From positions 1 to 18,314 of the forward strand of contig JAITAD010000089.1 of assembly GCA_031284275.1 (NCBI GenBank): a stretch of DNA of 18,314 nucleotides, written 5' to 3'. The stretch comes from Tannerellaceae bacterium. Lineage in GTDB: Bacteria > Bacteroidota > Bacteroidia > Bacteroidales > Tannerellaceae. The position numbers and the translations under genes were made by a program. Below are positions 1-7,761 of this stretch, in pieces. The notes under the pieces were generated by a model. It was not told the DNA's origin, did not search any database, and saw nothing but the letters and a program-made list of their open reading frames with translations. Position 1 is the first letter of the stretch. The number at the start of each line of letters is the position of its first letter.

Positions 1-3000
1 GCGGCGGCGTCACCGAGAAACTGAAAGTCTGGTCGGTGTGCTTATGGTAAGTCCCTGCCTCAGGCAATACTGTGATGCCGACATCCGGCGTATGGATAAT
101 CACGGTAAAGAAGTCCAACTTGACTTCCGAAACCGTCACATCGGCGTTCTGTCCGCAAACGAAATGATAGACACCCGGCGAGAGTAGGGTGGGGGAGAGG
201 GTGGTTCCATCGAGTAACACGACTTCCGGTGTGAAGAGCGCCAATCCCTCCGCCGTCTGCAAGGTGAAGGATATCACGGAGTCATGGGGAAAGGTGTGCG
301 AACCTTCGCCGAAAGACCCCTCCGCATAGGACAGTCCTCCCGGCAATACCGGTAAGGTGAGGGTGAAGCCCGTCTGTAAGGATACCACCGGTGTGCAGAT
401 AAAGGAGGGTTCCATCGTTTGAGGCAGAACGAAAGTGAAGCGGAACAAGCCGTCCCCCACGACAGAACGCTTCACCTCTACCTCCGGAATCGTCACCGTC
501 GGAAGCGCCTGCTCTCCCTCTTCCCGCTTTATGGTGAAAGAGAAAGATGTACCCGGCGCCACGCGGTAAAGCGACGTATTATCGGGCGACCCTTCCGCAT
601 AGGTCAAGGTCGGGAAAGCCTCAAGGCTCGGTAAGGCTACGGTGTGGTGGGGCGCCGAGAAAGATACGGTGATATCCTGCGTCCCGTCGCCGAAAACGAT
701 GTAACGCTTGTCCTTGGTCTCCGGCGTGAGCGTGGTCGTCTCGCCGCTCGCCGTCGTAGCCGTTACGGTGCAGGGGATAGAGAGGAAGTCGGCGCTTACC
801 ATCAAGTAGAAGGTGTCCCGAAAGATCTTCTCAGCCTGATGCGGATATACTCCTGCCTTTTTACCCTGTGCGCCGTAGGAAAAACCTGTCGGCAAGGGCG
901 GCAGGATACAGTTTACCGATGTGATGGATATTTCGGGCGTCACGTTGGCTGTCGCCGTGAAGTGATACTCGTAACGGTTGTCCGGCCTGCCTATCGGTGT
1001 CAGCTTCATTCCGCTAACCCGTACTTCGGGTACGAGAGAGGTGTAGCTGTTCGTCGCCCGTATGGTGAAGAAGAACTCTGTCAGCGGCAACATCCGATAT
1101 TCACCGGCCTGTCGGGGATAGTCGGCCGCCGTCGATGATGAGGGCACGTCATAGATCATCCCTTCCTGCAAGGGCGGCAACGATACTACGATACTGTCTA
1201 TTACGACCTGTAGCTTCACATTTTTCTCTCCCGACGATTTTTCCGAAACTATGGCAAAGACGTCCGTCCTGTCGGGCAGGGGCGTTACCGTTCCATGTCC
1301 GCCCTGTATAGACGCTTTGATAGCGGTCAACTCCGGCCGAGCGGATGTGCGCACTATGGCAAAGGTGTCGGCGATATCAGCCCCGGCGGGGAAATAGTAT
1401 ATACCGGGTATTCTTACCGTTTCATCGTAGGCGATGAAACTTTGCAGTTCCGGATCGATGGGCAGATAGGTCAGCGTTCGGAAATCTGTCCGTATCTGCA
1501 GCGTCAGGTCTGTCTCCGCCAGATAGGCCGAATAGCTGAAAATCCTGTCATTGGGGTTGGTGTCCACATCTACCAGCGCCACTTGTCCGGCCATGACCAC
1601 CGGCGGCGAGATGGGGAAGTTGTCTCTAATCCTCACGGAGAAGGAGAAAGACGCATTCGCCGGCAGATTGAACTGCCCTGCCGTCGTCGGCGCAAGATAT
1701 TCCAACGCCTCCGGCAACTGCGGGAAGGTCACTACCTTGTAGGGCAGGGTCACGATGAGGTCCATGTCACCGTCTCCGCCGAAGACGTAGGTGTAGAGGT
1801 TGCCTACCACCGGCTCACGCGGGGAAATAGTCGTGTTGGCCGACGTCTTCACCAAGGGGGTTACATGCGCATATTCGGCCGCTACCTGTATGGAGAAGGA
1901 ATCTTTCCATCCTGTCACCCGATGATAGGCCGGGTAGTTGTTGTTACGGTTTCCGACGTAAGTGACTCCCGTAGGCGGCGGAGAGAGACGTACCGTGCTG
2001 TAAGACAAAACGATGGAAACTGAAACATGGTCGTCCTCGTCTATGGCGAAACGGTACTTGCCCAATCCCAACGGCATGGGGGTCAAGTGTTTGTCGCCAA
2101 CCTTCACCACGAGGTCTGCTTCCGCATAGGCATCTTTGATTAGCAGGTCGAAGTAGAAGGGGGCTTGCCCCGCCGGCCAAGGATAGACGCCTGCCTGTTG
2201 TGCGCCGGCATACTCCAACTTGCCGGCCAAGGCCGACAAATCGGGCAGGACTATCTGATAGATGGCGCGCGATACCCGCACAACTTTCGAGTCTCTTTCA
2301 TCCGGCAGGGAATAGACGTAGATATAGCGTGTTAAGCCATTCCCTTCGGGGGTGGTATTCAGCGCCTCCAACATTTCCCCGCCTATCTTCACTATCGGCC
2401 AGCTTGACACCTCCGCCTCATTGACGAGTAGCCCGAAGTATACCGTTTTCTCTCCTGTCGGCGAAAAGATGTGTTTCCCTCCCGTGAGCAAGGCCGATCC
2501 GTTGGGCGCCGTCCCCTGCGCCCAAGCCATCCCTGTGGGCAAGGTCTCGGACAACAGCAGTTGGCGAAACTCCAACTCGAATATCAGCCCGTTGAAATCT
2601 TGTCCCGAAAGGTCATAATAGGTCGTCCCCGCCTCTTTCCGGCCTGTAATCGTCGATGAGCCGTAAGTCAGCGAACAGCCCAAGGTTTCATAGCCCGGGC
2701 TGAGAGCGACCCCGACGGAAAACGTCCCCTGATGTTCGTAAAACCATGTCCCCGCCGACAAACCGTCGGTATAGAACAGCCCAATAGGCAGTTCCGGCAA
2801 TTCTACCGTATAGCAGGGGGGCCAGGCTATCGACAGGAAAACATCATACCCTGCCGTGAAATCCGTTATCACCTGATAGACCGCCAAGTTCTCCGCCGTT
2901 CTTTGCAGTTGTACCGATCCGTGCGAAATGGTTACCAAAGGGGTTACAGAGCGGTAGTGTTCGTCAATGAGGAGTGCGAAGCTATCTGTCACGTTGCTGT

Positions 3001-4690
3001 TCGGGTGGTAGATATGTGCGCCGGCTGCGAGTCCGTCGCCATCCTGCGCATAGTCCAATCCGGCCGGCAATTGCGGCAAGGTCAACCGTCCGCTCAGCCG
3101 TCCGTTGACCCTTAGGGAGATGTTCCCCGTAATGTTGTTGATTCTGTAACGGTAAACACCCGGTCCGGACTCTTCGGGGACGTAGACCGGCGTCTTACCG
3201 GTGGAAACGATGGAAGGAATGGAGGTAGCATCCTCCTCTCCGTCCGACAGAACGGTGAAAGCAAAGCTGTTCCTATCGGCGCAGTAATAGACACCGGCAG
3301 GCCGCTCGGGAGCAAAAGACAAACCTTCCGGCATCCCCTCGCTTACGAGGGTGACAGTCCAATAGGGCGGCATGGTTATGCTCACTTCCATGTCGCCGAC
3401 CTGCTCCACTATCTCGTAGTTGAAAGAGAGGCCGGATATCACTTCGGTGTAGGGTAACGGTTCGCCTCCGTTGATACGAACTGTGGGGACAAGCCCTGCA
3501 AATGCGTACCACATATCCAATATTAACGTGCCATTGAACCCCCGCCCCGGCGCATAATGTATTTCTCCTCCCTGCAAAGGCGAGTAGGGGGCGTAGCTGA
3601 CGCCGAAAGCAAGGTCGGAAGCCTCAGGCAAACGTATTACGTAGGAGGCTGTCGTTATGGTAAAAGTCCCTCCGACGATTTCCGGCAACGTCACGACGAA
3701 GATGTTTCCCGTGGGGTCACCGGCCTTGGGCGTGGGGGTGATGAGGTACCAATTGCCCGTAACGCTTTCGGTGAAGATAATGCGCGCCCCTACGTCGGAC
3801 GGCAACCCTTCGTAGCTCAACTCGAAAGAGAACTTGTAAGGCGAATCCTTAGAGTAATAGTGGGTTCCTCCCGCTTCATTGTAATCGGCGTAAGTGATAC
3901 CTCCGCCGTAGAGTTGCAGCTCCTGTCGCAGTGGAAGCCGAATCACCTCGCTCTCGAAAACTACCGTGACAGAAGCCGAAGCGGACGCCTCTATTTTGTA
4001 ATGGTATTTGCAACCGTTTGCCGTCAGTTCCTGCCCGAGCAGGGTCAGCGTCCCTGTGTTTCCCGCAGCATTCTCTACCGTGAGCGATACTGTGGGCATC
4101 ACGTATTGCAACAACTGTGAGGTCGTTATCGTAAAACTGTCCGTATATAGCCCTTTGGGATAGATACGACTATTCATCTCGGTGTTACCGTTCTCATAAA
4201 AAGCGCCTTCCGGCAAGGTCGGGAATTGCAGGAGGTATCCGTCCATACCCATCGAAAATATCATGTCTCCCGTGACCGTCTTGGTATAACCGTGCGCCGC
4301 TCCACTGCTGTTCGGCAACGGTTCGCCGTTCGGCAGAAGCTCGAGCGAAACGGTTCCGGGTATGATGGCAGATTCCCGTTTCACCTGTATCTTCGGCGGC
4401 ACAACCTCTTTTGGGATGCCGCCCTGCGTCTGAATGACGGAAAACGATACCAACCCGTTGTGGGGCACCCGATAAATACCGTTCCTGTAAACCGACTCTC
4501 CGGTATAGTAAAGCGTCGGCGCCTCGGCGTTCGGCAGTTCGGGCAGGAACACTCCGTGCATCCCTTGGACGTTTACGAACACGTCTACGTCGCCTGTGAC
4601 CGGAATGTTGTAGTTGTAGAGGTTTGTTGATGTCGAAACGGCATCTATCGGCAAGGTATTGACGGTCAATACCGGCGGCGATACCGAAGA
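1..4690 (-). repeat. Array of about 17 degenerate ~93-residue protein repeats in the giant surface protein
   Basis: Each unit has an anchor like V-x-LP-x-LP-x-G-L-x-Y, then AG-x-Y-x-Y, F-S-F-x-V, P-x-V with a short gap, a Y-x-Y strand and D-x-x-V-x-I before the next anchor. Anchors fall near 4545, 4220, 3940, 3628, 3345, 3077, 2800, 2545, 2243, 1982, 1722, 1455, 1177, 897, 630, 350 and 90. Spacing is 255-325 bases, about 278 on average. The units are strongly diverged in DNA, so this is an old protein-level array rather than a recent tandem duplication. A beta-sandwich fold is plausible. I do not recognise the family. Confidence 0.75.
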
Positions 4691-7249
4691 GGCAACGACC
4701 GTCAAGGGCTGAACCGTTGTCGCTCCCCCCGCCGCGTAATAATAGTCCCCCGGCTTGAGCGCTCCCTTTCCCAAGGTATGCGGGCTGAAACCTGTCGGGA
4801 AATCGAAAAGCCTCAGCCTCCAGATATCATTCGGGCTGTATATGAAGCGTGTCTTCAACAATGTCCCCGAGGCCAGTCCCGTCGCCTTCACCTCCGGCAC
4901 GGTGAAAGAGAAGGCGTACTGAAAGGGCGCCTGCGGTGTCGTCGTCGGTTCAACCAATGTATGAAAATCTTCCAACAGCAGACGGAAGAACGTCGGCGGC
5001 GACTCTGTCGGCGATGACGTCACGAAAGCGCATACCCCTCCCGCCCCTACGAAGAAATGTTGCGCATTGTCGCCTCCCGGCGGGAGAATCGCCTCGAAGT
5101 ATTCCAGACGTGGGAACACCTCCCAATCCCGAGCCTTTGACGGGTCGGAATAGGCGTAACGATAATAGTGCAGTCCTCCCTGGCGTTTGTAGGGAGCGAT
5201 AGAATCTATGACCGTCCCCAACACTCGAAACAGTATCTTGCTGTCCGCCTGGTCGTAAGGCGGCAGCAGTTCGAGGGTGAAGAGTTGCTCTTTTTCCGCA
5301 TCTATCTCGTAGCCCAACGGGTCAGCCGTCAGCGCTGCCGGTGTATAACGCACCCGATCGTCGGTCACGAAATGCCATCGCGGCTTGTAATGGAACGGCA
5401 GGAATACATCTTCGCTCGGCATCGGAAAAAGGTAGAGCGCCGGCAGGGTACTCCCGTTCGAGGCAGGACGCAGGGTGTCGGCTGCCGAGAAGTCTCCTGT
5501 CTCCTGCTTCCTCCGCGGTACTATGGGGAAAGCTGCAGGCGCCGGTATCATCTCTTCGTCGCTCCGGGATGTAAGCAGAAAGCGCATCTGCCCCCCCAGA
5601 GGGTAGTCGAAGCGTCCTCCCTTGCTCGTCAGGGACAGGGCGCCTACCGCCGTAGCTATCGACAGGCTGTAGCGTTGCGTCACCTGCCCGTCAAGTTCTA
5701 CCGTCCGCGTGAGGTCGGGGTAGATGTTGTATTCTCCACAATAGGAGGCCTGTCGCGAACTGGGGAAGTTATCGTATACCCGCGCCAAGGTATCGGTCGG
5801 CAGCAGCACACTGCCGGTCCCCGCTTCGCTGTAAATACCTCCGCCGTGGTAGATGGCCATCTGAGCGAGGGTATTGTAACTGCCATAGTTGTTCCGTACG
5901 GCAGCATCTTTTAAGGATACTTTGGCGGCCATGAAAAGCCCCTCCTGCCCGGCCACGAAGATTCCGCCGCCCCGCGCATCCCCCTTGCCCATCGAGGCTA
6001 CGTTGTTCAGCACCACGCTCCCTCCTTCCAAGACAAGCTCCGCATGGCGCAGGTACAGGCCTCCACCGTAACCCGTCGCCGTAGCGTCGGCATCCGCCAC
6101 ACCGCTGTTACTTTCTATGGTCACTCCCTGCAAGCTGTACGTCGTAGGGGTACCTACCGTAGCGCCCTTGAGGAACACCGCACCGCCCCTGCCGCGCACC
6201 GTCAAAGCGGCTTTGTTGTTCCGAAAAACCGCATGTGCAGATTTCGGTATCACCATATCCGAAGGTGAGGCGCCTACCGAGAGATGCATCCCCCCCCCTT
6301 CTCCACCGTAGTCTCCTGCCCCCGAAGCAGCGATGTTCCTTTCGAAAAGCATAAAGGTCAGTCCTGCGAACGATGGCCATACTCCTCCCGTCTCGGTGGC
6401 GAAGTACAGTCCCCCGCCGTATCCGCCCGATACTGATGCCCATGCCGCCTCTGCATCCGAAGCGATGTTGTCTTGGAAAAGTATCTCCCCTGCGAAGGAG
6501 ACGTCCGCATTGAGGAAACACATCCCTCCTCCGTTTCCCCCACCCTTCGTCTTTGCCGCGACGTTATTCTTGACGATCGTCGTCCCCGAGAAAGATACTG
6601 TCGAGGCGTTCGCCCACAATCCTCCTCCCATGGCGTCTCCCCCCGTTCCTCCGGTGTTGTTGATAAACTGCACGTTAACCATCGTCACTGTCGATCCGGC
6701 GATGGCTATCCCTCCGCCCAACCGTCGGAAGAGTGTATTTTGTGCATTGAACAACCTGTCCGGTTCCCCTTCCGCATTCCCCCCCGTGAAAACCAAATCC
6801 CTCAGATGCAGCCCCGTACAGCCGGATACCGACATCACCCGATTGCCCAAGGGCGAAAACAAGGTGGATGGCGCCGCACCTTTGTCGAGGTCGGTGTCAC
6901 CTTTCCCCATCAGCCCTCCCCGCAGGGTCAGCTCTTTGGTGATGAGGTATGACGTCCTGCCGGCCGGCGGGTTCGCCTCTTCCTTATATACACCTTCCTT
7001 GATATTGATGACATCTCCGGCAGTAGCCCTTTCGATGGCATCCCACAAGCGGACGGCTGTTGTCCATTTCGTCCCATCGTTTGCGGCATCCCCGTTGGGA
7101 GTGACAAACCACTGCTTGGCGCCATTAGCCACCCCTCCGCCTGCGCATAACATACCCCATGCCGCCCACATCGCAAGCGACACCTTTCCCCCGCACCGTA
7201 GCGCTTTCCCCCAGCAGCGTATGGAAGAGATGAGCAGACCTTTTTTCAT
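1..7249 (-). CDS. Giant secreted surface protein: Pmp-like beta-helix plus long repeat array (3' end outside window)
   Basis: Seen: the frame is open from ATG 7249 to the left edge, 2,416 codons with no stop or frame change in my codon-by-codon reading. An in-frame TAA at 7261-7259 makes this the first possible ATG. The protein starts MKKGLLISS; the hydrophobic stretch at about residues 23-43 fits a signal peptide cleaved near ANG-A. Residues 47-90 hold a V-x-P-N-G-x-x-A-N-D-G-x-x-W motif, as at the start of DUF1565/parallel beta-helix domains. Residues about 175-475 carry nine GGG-(I/L/M) or GGA motifs interleaved with FxxN/xxNN motifs, the signature of chlamydial Pmp-type helices. From about residue 855 a degenerate array of roughly 93-residue units runs to the edge. 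Inference: an outer-surface adhesin-like protein, probably exported by T9SS, with its sorting domain beyond the window. The ligand is unknown. Gly codons next to the poly-G run may allow phase variation. Confidence is high that it is a real gene and low for function. Confidence 0.9.
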   Translation of the reverse strand, partial: MKKGLLISSIRCWGKALRCGGKVSLAMWAAWGMLCAGGGVANGAKQWFVTPNGDAANDGTKWTTAVRLWDAIERATAGDVINIKEGVYKEEANPPAGRTSYLITKELTLRGGLMGKGDTDLDKGAAPSTLFSPLGNRVMSVSGCTGLHLRDLVFTGGNAEGEPDRLFNAQNTLFRRLGGGIAIAGSTVTMVNVQFINNTGGTGGDAMGGGLWANASTVSFSGTTIVKNNVAAKTKGGGNGGGMCFLNADVSFAGEILFQDNIASDAEAAWASVSGGYGGGLYFATETGGVWPSFAGLTFMLFERNIAASGAGDYGGEGGGMHLSVGASPSDMVIPKSAHAVFRNNKAALTVRGRGGAVFLKGATVGTPTTYSLQGVTIESNSGVADADATATGYGGGLYLRHAELVLEGGSVVLNNVASMGKGDARGGGIFVAGQEGLFMAAKVSLKDAAVRNNYGSYNTLAQMAIYHGGGIYSEAGTGSVLLPTDTLARVYDNFPSSRQASYCGEYNIYPDLTRTVELDGQVTQRYSLSIATAVGALSLTSKGGRFDYPLGGQMRFLLTSRSDEEMIPAPAAFPIVPRRKQETGDFSAADTLRPASNGSTLPALYLFPMPSEDVFLPFHYKPRWHFVTDDRVRYTPAALTADPLGYEIDAEKEQLFTLELLPPYDQADSKILFRVLGTVIDSIAPYKRQGGLHYYRYAYSDPSKARDWEVFPRLEYFEAILPPGGDNAQHFFVGAGGVCAFVTSSPTESPPTFFRLLLEDFHTLVEPTTTPQAPFQYAFSFTVPEVKATGLASGTLLKTRFIYSPNDIWRLRLFDFPTGFSPHTLGKGALKPGDYYYAAGGATTVQPLTVVASSVSPPVLTVNTLPIDAVSTSTNLYNYNIPVTGDVDVFVNVQGMHGVFLPELPNAEAPTLYYTGESVYRNGIYRVPHNGLVSFSVIQTQGGIPKEVVPPKIQVKRESAIIPGTVSLELLPNGEPLPNSSGAAHGYTKTVTGDMIFSMGMDGYLLQFPTLPEGAFYENGNTEMNSRIYPKGLYTDSFTITTSQLLQYVMPTVSLTVENAAGNTGTLTLLGQELTANGCKYHYKIEASASASVTVVFESEVIRLPLRQELQLYGGGITYADYNEAGGTHYYSKDSPYKFSFELSYEGLPSDVGARIIFTESVTGNWYLITPTPKAGDPTGNIFVVTLPEIVGGTFTITTASYVIRLPEASDLAFGVSYAPYSPLQGGEIHYAPGRGFNGTLILDMWYAFAGLVPTVRINGGEPLPYTEVISGLSFNYEIVEQVGDMEVSITMPPYWTVTLVSEGMPEGLSFAPERPAGVYYCADRNSFAFTVLSDGEEDATSIPSIVSTGKTPVYVPEESGPGVYRYRINNITGNISLRVNGRLSGRLTLPQLPAGLDYAQDGDGLAAGAHIYHPNSNVTDSFALLIDEHYRSVTPLVTISHGSVQLQRTAENLAVYQVITDFTAGYDVFLSIAWPPCYTVELPELPIGLFYTDGLSAGTWFYEHQGTFSVGVALSPGYETLGCSLTYGSSTITGRKEAGTTYYDLSGQDFNGLIFELEFRQLLLSETLPTGMAWAQGTAPNGSALLTGGKHIFSPTGEKTVYFGLLVNEAEVSSWPIVKIGGEMLEALNTTPEGNGLTRYIYVYSLPDERDSKVVRVSRAIYQIVLPDLSALAGKLEYAGAQQAGVYPWPAGQAPFYFDLLIKDAYAEADLVVKVGDKHLTPMPLGLGKYRFAIDEDDHVSVSIVLSYSTVRLSPPPTGVTYVGNRNNNYPAYHRVTGWKDSFSIQVAAEYAHVTPLVKTSANTTISPREPVVGNLYTYVFGGDGDMDLIVTLPYKVVTFPQLPEALEYLAPTTAGQFNLPANASFSFSVRIRDNFPISPPVVMAGQVALVDVDTNPNDRIFSYSAYLAETDLTLQIRTDFRTLTYLPIDPELQSFIAYDETVRIPGIYYFPAGADIADTFAIVRTSARPELTAIKASIQGGHGTVTPLPDRTDVFAIVSEKSSGEKNVKLQVVIDSIVVSLPPLQEGMIYDVPSSSTAADYPRQAGEYRMLPLTEFFFTIRATNSYTSLVPEVRVSGMKLTPIGRPDNRYEYHFTATANVTPEISITSVNCILPPLPTGFSYGAQGKKAGVYPHQAEKIFRDTFYLMVSADFLSIPCTVTATTASGETTTLTPETKDKRYIVFGDGTQDITVSFSAPHHTVALPSLEAFPTLTYAEGSPDNTSLYRVAPGTSFSFTIKREEGEQALPTVTIPEVEVKRSVVGDGLFRFTFVLPQTMEPSFICTPVVSLQTGFTLTLPVLPGGLSYAEGSFGEGSHTFPHDSVISFTLQTAEGLALFTPEVVLLDGTTLSPTLLSPGVYHFVCGQNADVTVSEVKLDFFTVIIHTPDVGITVLPEAGTYHKHTDQTFSFSVTPP
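6290..6298 (-). repeat. Nine-base poly-G tract inside the giant surface protein gene
   Basis: The plus strand shows nine consecutive C; on the coding minus strand these are three in-frame GGG codons, residues 318-320, inside a Pmp-like GGG-M motif. The frame is open at this length. A change by one or two bases would end translation in the beta-helix and abolish the repeat array. A shorter G7 run in the same gene is at 5591-5597. Confidence 0.85.
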
Positions 7250-7431
7250 TCCTGTCGGTTACCACTGCCACTCCGTCGAAGTGGAAGCTTGCCGCAATAT
7301 TACGAATTATTTTTCCCCCACTTACAACGTTGCTTTTCAAAAATTGCTTTCTTTGTGCCGTGGGACGGACTCCAAGGTCTGGAGTTTCTTCTCATGGAAC
7401 TATTCATTCACTTATTTATTCCTATTTTTTT
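7250..7431. other. Divergent intergenic region between the giant surface gene and the RRM gene
   Basis: This AT-richer stretch must hold the promoters of both divergent genes. On the minus strand TAATATTG (7302-7295) is one base off the Bacteroidota -7 box TAnnTTTG, with a TTG 22 bases further upstream; this is weak. On the plus strand the nearest candidate, TTTCTTTG at 7348-7355, is also one base off. A small hairpin (ACTCCA 7369-7374 with TGGAGT 7380-7385, extendable by G-U pairs) would lie in the RRM mRNA leader. No small gene is convincing here. Confidence 0.4.
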
Positions 7432-7677
7432 ATGAACATTTATGTTGGAAACCTGAACTACCGTGTTCGGGAAAGTGACTTGCAGCAGGTCTTTGAAGAG
7501 TATGGCCAGGTATCTTCCGCCAAGGTCATCAAAGATCGCGAGTCAGGGCGCTCTAAGGGCTTCGGCTTTGTGGAAATGCCCAATGGCGACGAAGCCCAAA
7601 AGGCGATCGATGAACTCCACGACGCTGAGTTCGAAGGCCGTCAGATGGTCGTCAAAGAAGCCTTGCCCCGCGTCTGA
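7432..7677 (+). CDS. Small single-RRM RNA-binding protein
   Basis: The 81-residue product is essentially one RNA recognition motif domain. The RNP2 motif IYVGNL is at residues 3-8, and the RNP1 motif KGFGFVEM follows in the middle of the protein, with aromatic residues in the RNA-stacking positions. ATG 7432 is chosen because the domain begins immediately (MNIYVGNL); a longer frame from 7330 adds residues unlike the family. Known for the family: bacterial one-RRM proteins are common in Bacteroidota and cyanobacteria and bind single-stranded RNA; in Bacteroides some act as post-transcriptional regulators of gut-colonisation functions. The gene has a T-rich leader without a Shine-Dalgarno sequence, as is usual in the phylum, and is followed by a strong hairpin terminator, so it is probably monocistronic. 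Its specific RNA targets cannot be read from the sequence. Confidence 0.93.
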   Translation: MNIYVGNLNYRVRESDLQQVFEEYGQVSSAKVIKDRESGRSKGFGFVEMPNGDEAQKAIDELHDAEFEGRQMVVKEALPRV

Positions 7678-7687
7678 TACGGGGTTA

Positions 7688-7695
7688 TAGCTTTG
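7688..7695 (+). promoter_or_regulatory. Candidate -7 box (TAGCTTTG) for the CPBP protease gene
   Basis: TAGCTTTG matches TAnnTTTG exactly. A TTG (7663-7665) lies 22 bases upstream, slightly farther than the usual 19-21. The predicted transcript would start near 7702, just before the hairpin at 7705-7744, and lead into ATG 7762. Confidence 0.4.
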
Positions 7696-7704
7696 GATAG
7701 CAGT

Positions 7705-7752
7705 AAAGACTTCCGCTCCCGCACGTCGAGGGGTGGAAGTCTTTCTCTTTTG
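7705..7752 (+). terminator. Intrinsic terminator after the RRM gene
   Basis: AAAGACTTCC (7705-7714) pairs perfectly with GGAAGTCTTT (7735-7744). The stem can extend inward by about five pairs, including G-U, to a 10-base loop, and a T-rich tail (CTCTTTT) follows. Its position between the RRM stop and ATG 7762 argues against a TTG start at 7693 for the next gene. Confidence 0.75.
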
Positions 7753-7761
7753 GAACGGACA

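Noticed and set aside
419..5914. Several plus-strand open frames of 130-250 codons, for example 1295-2023 and 5168-5914
   Set aside because: They are Arg/Gly-rich shadows of the minus-strand repeat array, lack signal or family motifs, and overlap each other and the real gene.
6333..7478. Plus-strand open frame of 381 codons, Pro/Ser-rich
   Set aside because: It is the antisense of the Gly-rich beta-helix coding region and signal peptide of the minus-strand giant gene, whose frame is continuous and domain-rich. The deduced plus-strand protein shows no recognisable motif.
7693..7761. TTG start at 7693 for the CPBP protein
   Set aside because: The extra 23 codons run through the RRM gene's terminator hairpin. 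ATG 7762 gives a normal N-terminus just before the first membrane helix.
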